Below are positions 34,601-45,340 of a DNA stretch of 64,000 bases, piece after piece (position 1 is the first letter of the stretch; every line of letters begins with the position of its first letter). The notes under the pieces were generated by a model. The model ran no database searches. It saw only the letters and a list, made by a program, of their open reading frames with translations, and had not been told where the DNA came from. The DNA comes from Sternotherus odoratus. Lineage: Eukaryota; Chordata; Testudines; Kinosternidae. The stretch covers positions 12,530,285-12,594,284 of the forward strand of contig JAVMKO010000021.1 of assembly GCA_032164245.1 (NCBI GenBank). Direction: 5' to 3'. The position numbers and the translations under genes were made by a program.

Positions 34601-37600
34601 AGCTCCTCACAGGGCTTTAGGTGCCCAAATATCTTTGAGGCTCTGGCCTTAGGTGTGACCTACGTCCTCCAGTGCTATGACTCGCTGTGCTCCTCAGGAT
34701 GGCTCGGACTAGGAGGAAGCTGAACGGCCTGAACAGAATCAGATTTCCTGTGCCGGGCTCTGAGCAATAGCTGGACTCACCCTGGAGAGTCATAAAGTAT
34801 AATTATCCATTCAGCTCGATTTTGAGGGGGCAGCAGTGTACGGTTGTCACAGAGCGCCCGGGCGATGGGCTGGAACCGCTCCCTAGGAAGCCAGATAGGA
34901 CTTCGGGTGAAGTGTCCCCTCTCCGTACACAGCCTGGTTCCAAGGCTAGGAGCTTCACGGGTCCCCACTTCCACCTTCCTGGGTCTGACCTCGGAGCATT
35001 CAGCACATTCTGCCCCTTCGTGTGCTTCCCCCAGCGAACCCATCTGGGCGGGGTCCTGTGGAAGCCCGTGGATTCTGCACCCCAAATCCACAGTCAAACG
35101 TGACTCTCAGCCAGCCAGTAAAACAGAGGTTTATTCGTCGACAGGTACATGGTCTAACACCAAGCTTGTGGGCACCCGAACCCCTCAGCTGGATCCATTT
35201 TGGGGGCCCAAGGGAGGCCTGGGCCTGCCTCCCTTCTGCCCACCCAGCTTCAGACTCAAACCCCTCTCGCCAGCCAGCTGCAGACTCCAAACTCGAACTC
35301 TCTCTCTCCAGCCCCTCCTTCCCCCTGGCCCAGCCAGGTCAGGTGACCTTCCTCCGCCACCTGGGGTCAGATTACAGCTTCAGGTAGGAACACCCGCAGA
35401 GAGGCTCTGCTTTGCATCAGCTACACATCCTTATCCCTTCACATAGCCAATCAAGAAATGCATAGGGGAAACTGAGGCACACACACAGTATTCCTACTCT
35501 GTCACACTGGTCGAGCCGCGTCCTTGGGGATCCAGGCTTTCACTTACATCAGCTCCCCGGGAAAGGGGCCACCCTTTCCCTCGGGGTATTAACCAACCTT
35601 CAGGGAGCACGTTCCCCCCCCCCCCCTTGCAATTTAGAAAAGCAACTTGGCTTTTTTAGAAAGGTAACTCCTGACATTTTCACTAGGTGGCACCAGCAAG
35701 CTAGGAACCCGGCCTGCAAGAGCCAGCCCCGGGCCCCTCACTTTGAATGTCAGGGTTCAGAGTAGCAGCCGTGTTAGTCTGGATCCCCAAAAGGCCCAGG
35801 AGCACTTGTCGGGTGCCACAAGTACCCCCCTGTCCAGTTGTAATGGCCGTTTCCCCGCTCTCCCGAAAGCCCTTCAGGGGCAATTGCCTATAGGACGGTT
35901 GGGAGCTGTTGCAGGATCCTCCCCTGGCCCCGCATCATGACCGTATGTTACTTGTGCTCTTGGGTAAGACAGACAGACGTAGGGGAATGTCCAACTTTTC
36001 GCTCGGTAACGTGCCCATCACCGGGGCGCCTGCCTTCATTACCGTGACCCCGCAGCCATTCACCACTCTCCTTGACAGAGTCACACCTCCTCTCAACAGC
36101 CAGCGCCTGGGGGGGCTCAGATTGGCCTTCACTGCAGGTCTTGCTTGCCCTAATCAGCGCTCGCTCTCTCTCTCTCCCACAACGCTCACACTAGGATGGC
36201 CCATTAAGTGAGCTCAGCGGACTGTCTGTTACCTGAGCCCTTGGAGCAGCAGTGTCATCTGGTGCATAGCGCCTTGGGATACAGGAGACCTGGGTTCTAG
36301 CCCTTACTCTGCCACTGGCTTGATAGGTGACCTTGGGCAAGTCATTTCCTCCCCCCTCTCTGTGTGTAGACCCACCCTTGGTCTACCTCCATTCATGCAA
36401 CACCTGGTGCTGTAGGTACTACTACCAATGACAGCGCTGTCTCGTATGTGACTAGAGTACGTAAGAAAAAAACCCAGCAAAGAGATATTTGACTCCAGTC
36501 CCATCGGCAGCTAAAAACGTTCCTTTTTGGTGAGGCTGCATGTGGAGTTTCTGTCTCTGGCTGGGATCCAGAGAACCGACTCCCAGCAGCTGGAGGGACA
36601 GAGATCTTAACTCACTTCAACTCCAGCGTTTGCCGTGTGTTTTTCCCCCCTGCCACATGTGCTGATCTAAGCTCTTGATTAGCCATTCAGATTCCTCATA
36701 AATCAGGCACTAGCAAGCTGGCCTGCTGCAGCCGCCTGCAAACCCCTCGAGAAGTTATTCCTCCCAGTGCCAACACTCCCGTCAGGCCGGAGGGTCCAGG
36801 CCTGAGCTAACAGAGTGGGGCAAGCTCCAGAGGTTTTCCCCAGCTGGAATGAGCCTGCAATCCAGCTTTCAGCAGGTAGCTAATGTTTCAGCACTGGGCC
36901 GCTGCACTGTGTTGTCTGCGGCCGTATTTATGAGCTCAGGTACTTCTGTGGTCCTCTGCCGACACTGTGCAGATAAAGAGCTCCTGGCAGGGCCCTACAC
37001 CGAGGATGGATTGAATCCTCATTTGTACTTAGGGGCTGCCCATCAGATCCGCAGTGTCCAGCAGTCCGTCCCCCCCAAAGCCTGCGGCATGCTTCAGTTT
37101 CCCGGGCACACTCCACCGCATGTTACTTTCCAGCACAGGGGTCAGGACTCCGCTCCCAGTTACATGGGTGTCAAATCGGGAGTCACTTCACTGACGATGG
37201 TGGAATCACTCCGGATTTATACGGCTGCAAATGAGAACAGAGGCAGTCCCCCAGTATGCGCTGGTCAGTGGAGGAATCTGCTCCGGCCAGGGTACCCTAG
37301 AGACACCAATCCGGGCTCAGGTCAAGGCAACTATCATGACAAACCCAACAACTTGCCATGAAGAGCAGCCGCTCCAAATCCAGATCAGGTTAGAAAAATG
37401 AGTGTGTGTAAACAGCCCTTTCCTGGTCACTGGGTCTGCTCCAGGCGAGGCTTTGGATCAGTGAACACAGCTGGGGGCGCAGGGACCAGCAGAAAATCAT
37501 TCTTTCCTGTCACCTGTGATCTCCTCTAGCAGCTGATGAGCCCAGGTGAAGGATTTACCAGGAACTTCCTCCCTTTCACTGAGTGATTTCACAATGGGCC

Positions 37601-40600
37601 AAACCTGGAGCTCCTAATCAGGAATCATAATACTTAGCACTTTTCATCTGTAAATCTCACAGCACTTTACAGCGGAGACAGGGTCATTATTACCCTTTTA
37701 TGATGACAGACAGCTTGCTGTAATTAAGCTTGTGAATGTTCACACATCACTGCTGACACATTACAGCTTAGTCCAGTTCTGAGCTATGGCAGAGGTAGTG
37801 AAAAGTAGGGATTTCTCCCATGAGACCTGATGCGCAGTGTGAGGGAAACACACTGGCAAAGCACGTATGGCTGGTCCACAACAGGATAACAGCCCTAATA
37901 CTACTGCCAGCTAATGGAGTTAGTCTTCTGGCTCAAGTGGCAGAGGACAGCTTTGTAGCAAAGTTTATTATATCAGTGGCTCAGCGAGCCAAGGAATGTG
38001 TTGGGCCTCGTTTGGTATCCAACACGGAGTGTAGAAAAACTGCCTTTTACTGAAACAGTCACTGTTTATAGAGACAAAAATCTGGGCAAAGCCATTCCGC
38101 CAAGGACATTTCATTAACACACTGGCAGTTGGGGTTCTGTCCCCTAGTCCTTCTGGGTTAAGAACTCCATGCACCTGTGTTTCGGATCTAGCAGAAGGGA
38201 GGGTGGCTAGAAAGGGAGGTGAGCGAGAGGGAGGGGAAGGCTTGGAGCAGGTCAGACAGGGATGAAACAGCAGAGGGTTGGCGGGTGGTTTTCCGAACGG
38301 CTGATCACACAAAGCAATGAGCTCAGCTCCATCGGCATCCCTGCCTCACTGATGGGCACATGTTGCTTCGTAGGGATGGATTTAACATGTGTGGGGCTTC
38401 TCCTCCCCTCAAAGAGCAGGAGGCTAGAACACTTTCTCCCGCCCCCTGCCTTTCGGTTAGCTGGATCTCTCAGGCTAGCACCGGCAGGCTCCTTCCCTCC
38501 TGGCTGGTGTGAAACACAGCTGGGGAGCCCAAAATAGGCGAAGGATCGGGAACGTGGCTGGGAATGTTTAGCTTGACAGCTGAGCAGGAGAACTCGTCCT
38601 GGGGACGGATAGCTTGGGGTGGGCTGGGGGAAGGGATTCTGATCTCTGTTTCTCTGGTGTAAATCCAGATTGCCTCAGGGCTACTCTGGGTCTGAACCAG
38701 CTCCCGAGATCAGAGCCCGGCCAGGGTGCAGTGGGGCTGCTTCAGGGCTACACTGGCCCCCGGCAGGTGTCAGATTCAATCTCCAACACCCCTGATGCAT
38801 CGAGTGTCAGAAGGGATCCAAAGGAGAAGGACAGGCCAGCAGCTGGGAGCCTTCCAGCTCAGCCCCATCCACATGGTGCTTCGAGTCAGCAAATATATAA
38901 ACTGCTGTGTGCTAGGGATGGTCGCATCTTTGTCCTGATGAACGCAGACAGGCCAATAGAGAGCGGAGCGGTGATCACGTGACCCTCTAAGTATTGAAAG
39001 GACAAGTCCCTGTAGGGAAAGCACGCTAGTGGCAGCCATCTCCTTGATGGGACTCTCCACTGGGAGTGGATAAGCAACAGACTGCTGGCTTTGGGGAGAA
39101 CAGTAGATAGTTAATATTATTTATACCCCGGTAATGTCTGCTGGAGGCCTCACCTGAGACCAGAGACATATACTCAGCGCGAGAGAGCCCCTGTCCTGAA
39201 CAGCTTACAGCCAGTACACCAGAGAGGGGCAAACAGAGGCAAAGTAATTTGTCCCAGGCCACCCAGCAGGACAGTGGCGGGGCTGGGACTTGAACTCACA
39301 TCTCCTGCATCCCAGTCCTACCCACCTGCCCGCCCTGCCTCTCAGATGCTGTGGGATGGTTCCCTCGCCCTGTTCCTACCGACACAGGCACTTTGCTCAG
39401 GAACAGTCCCCCAATTCCAGCACCCCTTGCCGCTGCCCTCCCCGCCCCCTCAGTAAAACCTATTTACCCATGTAGCCTCCACAGATACAAATTGCCTCCC
39501 GTAGGAATATGGGCAGGAGAGGGTTAATGCGCTGGGCTGTGGCACCGCAGAACCCAGGCTGTGGCACCGCAGAACCCAGGCTGGGACACCAGCTGCCCCT
39601 GCCCTGCCAAAGGCCATCTGGGCATGTGTGTGGGCAGCTCCAGGCACCCACCAGCTGTGGGGAGGGGGGATTCCGAAAGGCCCATGTAAAGGTTGGGTGG
39701 GGGGATCACTCAAAGAACCCGGTAACTTCCCCCTTTGGAGAAATCTTCCCCAGCTCAGCTCTATGCAACTCCCCAGCCCCAGCCGCAGGGGCACCGCACA
39801 GGGGCAGAGCAGGTGAGAGCAGCAAGAGGCGAGTGTGAGCTGCGTGTGAAGATGTTCCGTCTCCATCACGAATCCCTCTCCAGGGAGCCGGCTGCAGCAT
39901 CTGCTAGCGATTGGGACTTGTTTTAGTGAGCACGGAGCGGCTGCGAGAACAGGAACATCCTCACGTAAACGACCAAATGCAGAAAGAGGGGGTGGGGACA
40001 TGACAAGTCTGGGGGACCTACTCCATCCTGGGGGATGGGGTTAGCATGGCGGGCCCTGCTAGCGCTGTGTAAATGGCCCAGAAGCCAGGAAAAAGCTGGG
40101 AAATGGAGCTAAACTCACATTCTTTGGGCATGAGCCAAATTCTAACCAAGGGAGGCCAGGAGGAAACGTCCCCTGGGGGCAAGTGAACCCCTCTCTGCAG
40201 GGTTTCCATTTCTTGCCCTTCCCGCTGAAGTAGCAGGTGCTGCCCATGCTGGAGCTAGACGGACCACGGAGCCTGTTCCATTCTGACAGCTCTTCTGTTC
40301 CAGTGGAAATGCTCTGTTCTGACACCATCACTGAACGGGGGCCCAGCCAAAAGGGGGACTCGCAGGAAGCTGCTGGCAAGAGTAAATCCCCACTTGTGAA
40401 AATCATGGTGACAATGGGTCCCCTGCAGCCCTGCTCCGGGGGGGGGGGGGGGGGGAGGAATTCCCCAGGCTCCAGCAGCTCGCGGGATGCCCGGCCGCGA
40501 GTCACAGAACTGGCAGTGGGAGGACGCAGGCTGGTTATGGGGGTGGAAGATCAGGGTGTGGGCCAGCGTGGAAACAGGGACAGAAAGGGGAAGGGAGCCC

Positions 40601-42178
40601 GGAATTCGCTGGGCCGAGCGCAGGACAGAGCTTCATGGCACTGAGATGCAAAACAGAGGCCAAGGGATCTCATCACACAAAGGACCTGCAGCTCTCCCCA
40701 TTGACGTCAAGTCAAGACAGGCTGGCTGTCTAATGGAGCTGCCCAGGCTCCACCAGGAGAGATGGGTCGGAGGCAGGAATCCCAGCAGACGGTGTCTGAC
40801 CTGTGTTATCCAGGAGCTCAGACTGGCTGAGCAGCAAAGTCCCTACTGGCCATAACGCCTATGAAAGTCTCTCCTAGCAGAGCTTTGCACCCCCTGCCCT
40901 GGGACCCATGTCTGCCCCCCCTGCAATGGCACCCTCCAGCCAAACAGCAAATCAGGGTCTGTCACGGAGCTGGCATTCCAGGTGGCCCCGCCAGCTCGGT
41001 GGGGAGGGGGAGTATAGCAAGACTGAAGGGTCTTTGGGGCGGGGACTGTCTATTACTCTGTGTCTGTACAGCACCTTGCACTGTGGGGTCCTGATCTCGG
41101 TCGGTCCCAGACACTACCGTCCTATAAAGAAATAATACTATTAAGGGGGAAGTGATGGCGGGGCAAGGGGACAGTGACTCAGGGAGCAAAGCATCCACTC
41201 CGATGAGGATTAACCGAAGGTCCCAGGGATCCGGGCTTAACATTCTGGATGGGCCGGGCCAGGGCTGGGTTAGACTGCGGCCCAAGAGACAGTTTGTTCC
41301 GTGTGGTTCGGACGAGGCTGGCTGGGTGGGGGGTCTGGTTTATATTGAGTGAGGAGGCTGAAACCTAGGCAGGGGTTCTCCACGTTAATGGGGACCCCAG
41401 AGATGGATTCGGTCCACATGTTACCTTAATCCACCCCCTGCAGCCCATAAGTCCGTGTTATTTGCCAGGCACCTTGGTCTCCCCAGGCTGGTGGGTGTGC
41501 CCATGTCGCCCAGGTTACTATGAAGTCTCCCTGGTTATGGCGTGCCCCTTCCATGCCAAAATAGCCCATTCTTACCCCCAGGCCTCATTCTGCCACGTCA
41601 GTACAATTCACTACATGCGGAATCACATAACCGTGATCTCCAAAGGTAATTGCCCTGTTGAATTGGGCCCCATCCTTTGGCCTGCCTGTGTTCATGCAGA
41701 GAGGAGCAGGGTGGGTCTTGGTGAGAGACCCACTGGCACATCCAGATGCTGTAAAATGCTGAATTACTGGCAGCCCGTTGCACTTCCATCTGCAGGGCTT
41801 CACGGACCAACAACAAACCTTAAACATCTGGTATGAGCAATAACTGGGAGCATTACACACGGGGTGAATTTTTCCCCCATTCAAGCAGCTGCCGGTCTCC
41901 AGAGCCTACAGGCTGCCAGGACGGTGTTACCACTGCTGCCAGTCATCACATCCCCAGATCAAGCCTTCCACAGGCTCCCTTTAAGAAAGGCCTTGTGCAT
42001 AAACGCGCCCCTTACCGAGATACTGCCCTTTGCCTTCCCGGAAGGGGGGTCCCTGGGGCCCTTTCACCATGGGCTGCATGTATTTCACTTGAGCGTATCC
42101 GCCACCTCCAGCACCTCCTCCGGACACCGAGCGGAGGCCAGCCACTAGCAGCAGCAATGAGACAGCTTCGGAGAGCAT
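23772..42178 (-). CDS. COL8A2: Collagen alpha-2(VIII) chain, two coding exons
   Basis: Type VIII collagen is a short-chain network collagen of Descemet's membrane and vascular basement membranes. The coding exons on the minus strand are 42178-42016 and 25693-23772: 694 residues (human 703). The order is a signal peptide ([20 protein letters not shown]), an N-terminal noncollagenous segment with [10 protein letters not shown] and [11 protein letters not shown], a triple helix at about 66-523, a linker ([18 protein letters not shown]), and a C-terminal C1q trimerisation domain at about 562-694 ending [12 protein letters not shown] count eight short Gly-X-Y interruptions (for example GTGKPG, GIGIPG, GYGKPG, GEGRVG), as is usual for type VIII chains. 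The intron splits an Asp55 codon (G|AC). It is convergent with ADPRS. No disruption is seen. Confidence 0.97.
25821..25905. repeat. Inverted-repeat (foldback) element in COL8A2 intron
   Basis: CCCAGAGCCTCCAAAGGATT (25821-25840, continuing to 25850) is repeated in reverse complement at 25875-25905 with few changes. The core GGATTTAGGAGGCTAACTCCC resembles a short repeat I associate with turtle genomes (TTAGGTGCCTAAAT-type). Family unknown. Confidence 0.55.
26590..26735 (-). mobile_element. SINE fragment (L2-like tail)
   Basis: TAGCCCCTAGAACTCCAACA and GGGCCCTCGCTGTGCTTGACA are the complement of the CTAGCACAATGGGGCCC-type SINE tail found elsewhere in the window. Confidence 0.5.
26765..27480. 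repeat. AT-rich repeat beginning GATTTAAATGATTTAAATC
   Basis: It opens with palindromic GATTTAAAT blocks (26770-26830) and continues as AT-rich DNA with no intact reading frame. I associate this opening with a high-copy sauropsid repeat, but cannot name the family. Boundaries are approximate. Confidence 0.35.
27680..27780. repeat. AT-rich TATACTATA tract
   Basis: Degenerate repeats of TATACTATATAC with several local palindromes (ACACTATAGTGT, TATATACTATATA). Low-complexity and probably length-variable. Confidence 0.6.
28085..28300 (-). mobile_element. MIR/CORE-SINE-like element
   Basis: On the plus strand: TTATAGGACAGTAACATCTG, GGGCCCGCTGTGCTGGGCAC, ACTTGCCCAAAGCCGCACAGCAGAGC, then the complement of the tRNA-like head. 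It is near full length in the COL8A2 intron. Confidence 0.65.
28816..28931. mobile_element. hAT-type MITE with perfect 8-bp target duplication
   Basis: The ends are TAGGGTGACCAGA (28816-28828) and its exact complement TCTGGTCACCCTA (28919-28931). The element is flanked by the direct repeat GGGCAGAC at 28808-28815 and 28932-28939. An 8-bp duplication and TAGGG termini fit the hAT superfamily. At 116 bp it is nonautonomous. The interior is itself partly palindromic. Confidence 0.88.
30125..30460 (-). mobile_element. CR1 LINE fragment
   Basis: On the plus strand: CAATGGTCCATCTAGCTTGG, CTGACAGTGACCAGCATCAG, and later GTGAATTCCACAGGCTAATC. These are complements of 3'-terminal CR1 sequence (compare the opposite-strand copy at 53225-53590). 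Confidence 0.65.
31628..31641 (+). repeat. Poly-C tract
   Basis: An uninterrupted C run in the COL8A2 intron; G-rich on the transcribed (minus) strand. Confidence 0.7.
32765..32860 (-). mobile_element. MIR-like SINE head fragment
   Basis: GATCACACAGCAGGTGCAAG and CGTGCTGTAACCACTAGACCCC are the complement of the SINE head and A/B-box-containing segment. Confidence 0.5.
33940..33979 (+). repeat. Compound microsatellite (GACA)n(CT)n
   Basis: About four GACA units pass directly into a CT run of about 12 dinucleotides. Confidence 0.85.
34845..35506 (-). mobile_element. Probable solitary LTR
   Basis: 662 bp. It begins TGTCACAGAG and ends CTCTGTCACA (TG...CA, ends matching in inverted orientation at 9 of 10 positions). 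A minus-strand AATAAA lies at 35130-35135. The sequence resembles an LTR family I associate with turtle genomes. The flanks ACGGT and CTGGT could be a decayed 5-bp target duplication. No internal retroviral genes are adjacent, so it would be a solo LTR left by recombination. ORFs within it are not genes. Confidence 0.55.
35752..35835 (+). mobile_element. Fragment of the GCAGCCGTGTTAGTCTG repeat family
   Basis: AGAGTAGCAGCCGTGTTAGTCTGG followed by GGTGCCACAAGTAC. This is the same family as 54897-55128 but lacks the segment with the hammerhead-like core. Confidence 0.6.
36240..36450 (+). mobile_element. MIR/CORE-SINE-like element
   Basis: Head CAGTGTCATCTGGTGCATAG, then GAGACCTGGGTTCTAGCC, CTCTGCCACTGGCTTG and GACCTTGGGCAAGTCA, then a tail around GTGCTGTAGGTACTACT. 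Confidence 0.65.
37620..37715 (-). mobile_element. SINE fragment
   Basis: ACTTAGCACTTTTCATCTGT and CACAGCACTTTACAGCGGAG are typical of the minus-strand tail and CORE of the SINE seen elsewhere here. Confidence 0.5.
39100..39345 (-). mobile_element. MIR/CORE-SINE-like element
   Basis: On the plus strand: TTAATATTATTTATACC, TGAACAGCTTACAGCCAGTA, CAAACAGAGGCAAAGTAATT, CCCAGGCCACCCAGCAGGA, TTGAACTCACATCTCCTGCA, in the order expected for a near-complete minus-strand copy. Confidence 0.65.
39537..39581 (+). repeat. 22-bp tandem duplication
   Basis: GCTGTGGCACCGCAGAACCCAG occurs twice head to tail; a third, partial copy (GCTGGGACACC) follows. It lies in the COL8A2 intron. Confidence 0.8.
40438..40455 (+). 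repeat. Poly-G tract (18 G)
   Basis: An uninterrupted G run followed by AGGAATTCC, in the COL8A2 intron. Length in the assembly is probably unreliable. Confidence 0.8.
41015..41150 (+). mobile_element. SINE with L2-like tail
   Basis: GTCTTTGGGGCGGGGACTGT, then CTGTACAGCACCTTGCACTG, TCCTGATCTCGGTCGGT, AAATAATACTATTAAG: a clear tail copy. Confidence 0.65.
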
Positions 42179-42200
42179 CCCGGCTTCCCTGGAGGGCTGT
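42016..42200 (-). CDS. COL8A2: COL8A2 signal-peptide exon (start codon at 42178)
   Basis: The acceptor TCTTCTCCACAG is followed by 22 nt of 5' UTR, then ATG at 42178-42176 with G at -3. It encodes residues 1-54 plus the first base of Asp55. The donor is CTCG|GTAAGG. Because the 5' UTR is cut by this acceptor, at least one further noncoding exon must lie upstream, at higher coordinates. Confidence 0.95.
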
Positions 42201-42989
42201 CTGTGGAGAAGAGAGAGCACGGTTAGGGAGAGAAGGAAGACTGGATTTTGCCACCAAGTCCCTTACAGGCCACGAATAAAAGGGACTCAGGCTTTGTGGT
42301 ATGTACTCGGTTTGGAGTAGGCCGGTGTGAAGGTTCCCAGTTTGCCGGGCTATGGACCATGGACTCGCGGTCCGCGGGGATTCTCTCAGAGCCTGAAGAC
42401 ACTGCTCACCTGTGCAAACTCGGGGCTGGGCCTACCCCGTGAGCAGTGACTTGCATCCGTGCAGAATGCAGGGATTCTGCTCTGCTAACAATTTACACCC
42501 ACTTTGCACTAGTGCAGACACGGGCACAAGGTGTAGGGCAGCGAAGGCTGAGAGGATGTGACCTTGGTATTTGCAGTGTCCCAGGCGTTCCTGATAACCT
42601 GCGTCGGGGAGCTGAAGTGACACCACGCAGGCTAGGGCAACTTTATCGGTGTATCCGGGGAAGATGTTAAAGCTGGGCATGTCCTTAAAATGACTATTGT
42701 CACGTGACAGCCCATTACAGCACCCCCCCCCCTGCATCTCCCTCGTGCCAGGCAGAACCGAACTGAGAGCCAAAGTTGTTTCACACATGGGTCTTCCAAC
42801 TGCTCTTAGAGAGTCACAACCGAAGGGACCAGGGCCCGATTGGAGACGCCGTGTATAATACCAATAGCGAACTATACATCTGTAGGCTAAGTTACAAAAC
42901 AACCAACGCTACATAGCAATAGATTGGGATGTTCTGGAAAATTCATGTTAAAAATGCAATAATACAGATTTAACTGGAAAAGCTGAGGA

Positions 42990-43215
42990 GTATAGAGAGG
43001 AAGGCTGTTCTTGTGGGGACCATGCTGGACTGGGTCTCAGAATATCTCGATTAAATTCCAGGTCTGCCACAGACCCACTGTCTGACCTTGAATAAATCCT
43101 TCAATTATGCTGGGCCTTAGTTCTGCGGCCTGTCAAATGGGTATACTAATTCTTAGCCCTTTGTGATTTTTGCTTAGGGCATGTGTGCACATGAAAATTA
43201 GTCTGGGTTAAGGTA
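42990..43215 (+). mobile_element. MIR/CORE-SINE-like element
   Basis: GGTCTGCCACAGACCCACTG, TGACCTTGAATAAATCCTTC and CTGTCAAATGGGTATACT follow the MIR order. A detached tail-like piece, CTTAGACAATGGGGCCTTGA, lies at 43380-43450. Confidence 0.55.
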
Positions 43216-44784
43216 AAGTGTGGATTTAAAATGGACTAACGATTCCAGTTTAAAAGTGCCTTATTCTGAATTAGCATCACTCACCTCCAAAGTGGAATAA
43301 AAGCATCCAACATGGAGTTAATCAGGAATAGTTATGGCGGGTGCAGAATAACTCCTCATTGTAGATAAACGCTCAGCGCCTTAGACAATGGGGCCTTGAG
43401 CTTGGCTGGGACATCTGGCTGCTATGGTAACGTAAGTAATAAATACTAATAAGGTACCTAATATATAGTTTCAAAGGTTACCCAAGTGAATGATCATCGC
43501 AGGTAAATTATACCTATGTTATGAACTCCATGAAGGAGGTTTTTTTGAAAAATTAAAAAAAATCCCTCTGAGCTGAGAGTTGTTGTCACATCTCGCTGCT
43601 GCACAGGATTTCCTCTAACAAAAAACGTGTGTGCTTAGGATTTGGCTCTCGAGAAGATTTCAGGTTCCAAGGCCAGGCCTCACTCTGTGATTGAAACCTT
43701 AGAGGCACAGAGCTCTGTTTGCTCTCAGACTGGGCAGTGGGTTCGCAAACGCCTGTAGCTTTTGGCAGTCAAGGGCCTGAAAAATTAAATGTCAGAAACA
43801 AATTCCCACTCCAAGGTCTGCCAGCGCTAGTAGCTTTCCGCTGTGGTCCTTTTGAAACAACAGGAGTTTGTTTGGTCAAGTACTTAGGAGAACTGTGGAT
43901 TGTAAAAGCACCGAGGGTTACGATGCTCTGGGACACCAGACTCCAATGTGAGTGCCTGTTTATTTAAAATAAATACCTTCCATGAATATATCTTTCCTCT
44001 AGCAACACTTTCCGCGCCAGCCCCAAGCAGAGAGCTGCAAACAGATTGATCTGCACGAACGAACATTTATTTTCAGAAGCTTAAACAACACACAACGCCA
44101 AAGAGCTGGGTATTTTTAAACCCCGTAATAACCGAACCGTGGTTGCTATTAATAAGAATGAAGTGCTTGGCCTTTCTGTTCCCAAGGAAAAACGAGCAGA
44201 GCAGTTAGCTCCTCAGCTGGATTTGATCGGCATTTCCTGAATCGTTTCCACTGAAACGGCAGCAGAAACTGCGGCATGAAAAACCCAAATCAAACCAAAT
44301 CGAAAAGAGAGAAAAGACAAGGACGAAACCCAGGACGGGAACGTTTCTGATGCAGCAAAGGCCATCAAAGGTCTTTAATGAAGACCCCGAGCCTCACAGT
44401 ACTTTCCTGCTGCCCCAAGAAACTTTTGTGAAGGCTCGTTTTAGTAGCTCGCCCCGGAGAACAGAGCTCCTGCGATTCCACATGGTTGGCGGCTGAGGTA
44501 AAGGGTTTGCTCTGGCTGCCATGTTCAGGCTTCCATGTTTGCACACAGCCCTCCCCTGTCCCGAGGGGAGGAAATGGCTCCTCGCAAAATGAGGGCGAGA
44601 CCCGAGTGAGACGTTGTGGGGCTGTGAAGCTCACAAGTGAAGCAGGTGGTTTGGCTTCCTGGGGACCACGAGGGAGAGGAGTTGCTCTTCCTCACACCAC
44701 AGACAACGAGCAAGGTGAAAAATCCAAGTCCTGGCTCAGTCTGTGTCGGGTTAATGCCTCCGTCAGATGGGCTGCTTTGTTAGC

Positions 44785-44970
44785 TGCTAGCGGGGCCTAG
44801 TGCTTAATGGACAAACTTTGCAGACCGGAGACCTGGGTTTTAGTTCTGATTCTGCTACTAACTCACTCTATAACGTGGGGTAGGTCACTTTCCTTCTCTG
44901 TGCCTCTGTTTCCCCTGGGCTGGTGAGGCTGACCTATTTCACTGGGGAGCTGTGAGGTTTAATTAACTAA
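44785..44970 (+). mobile_element. MIR/CORE-SINE-like element
   Basis: GGGGCCTAGTGCTTAATGGA, GGAGACCTGGGTTTTAGTTC, TCTGCTACTAACTCACTC and CTCTGTGCCTCTGTTTCCCC: tRNA-like head plus CORE. Confidence 0.65.
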
Positions 44971-44987
44971 CATACCTGGTTTCACAG

Positions 44988-45080
44988 TAGCAGCCTTGTT
45001 AGTCTGTATCTGCAAAAGAACAAGAACTTGTGGCACCTTAGAGACTAGAACCCACTTCATTGGATGCATAGAATGGAACA
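44988..45080 (+). mobile_element. Copy of the GCAGCCGTGTTAGTCTG repeat family
   Basis: CAGTAGCAGCCTTGTTAGTC, TTGTGGCACCTTAGAGACTA, CCCACTTCATTGGATGCATA. An internal deletion removes the stem that forms the hammerhead-like core. The 3' end runs directly into the GATA microsatellite. Confidence 0.65.
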
Positions 45081-45081
45081 T

Positions 45082-45082
<1 letters not shown>

Positions 45083-45154
<72 letters not shown>
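45083..45154 (+). repeat. (GATA)n microsatellite, about 18 units
   Basis: A perfect TAGA/GATA tract of 72 bases begins at the end of the adjoining repeat-family copy. The starting AACATATAGATAGA suggests growth from the element's tail. Confidence 0.95.
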
Positions 45155-45187
45155 ACATGAAAAGATGGAAGTTCCCATACCCACTCT

Positions 45188-45340
45188 AAGGGCTGGTCTT
45201 CACTAGTGGGGGAGATCGGCTGTAGATATGCAAATTCAGCTACGTTAGCTGATTTCGGCGTATCTACAGCCGACTTACCTGCCGTCCTCACAGCGGCGGT
45301 GGGCAGCGGCGCGCTCCCCCGTTAACTCCAGCTTGCGCCT
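45188..45340. mobile_element. Nonautonomous DNA-element-like repeat
   Basis: GGGCTGGTCTTCACTAGTGG, then GGCTGTAGATATGCAAATTCAGCTACG, and the inverted counterpart CGGCGTATCTACAGCCGACTT. The internal inverted symmetry suggests a MITE; I associate the sequence with a high-copy turtle repeat. Confidence 0.5.

Noticed and set aside
34844..35446. A 200-codon frame and neighbours
   Set aside because: It lies inside the probable solitary LTR; no retroviral domain is recognisable.
39450..40001. A 183-codon minus-strand frame in the COL8A2 intron
   Set aside because: It has no recognisable domain, includes a 22-bp tandem duplication, and has no exon-like boundaries.
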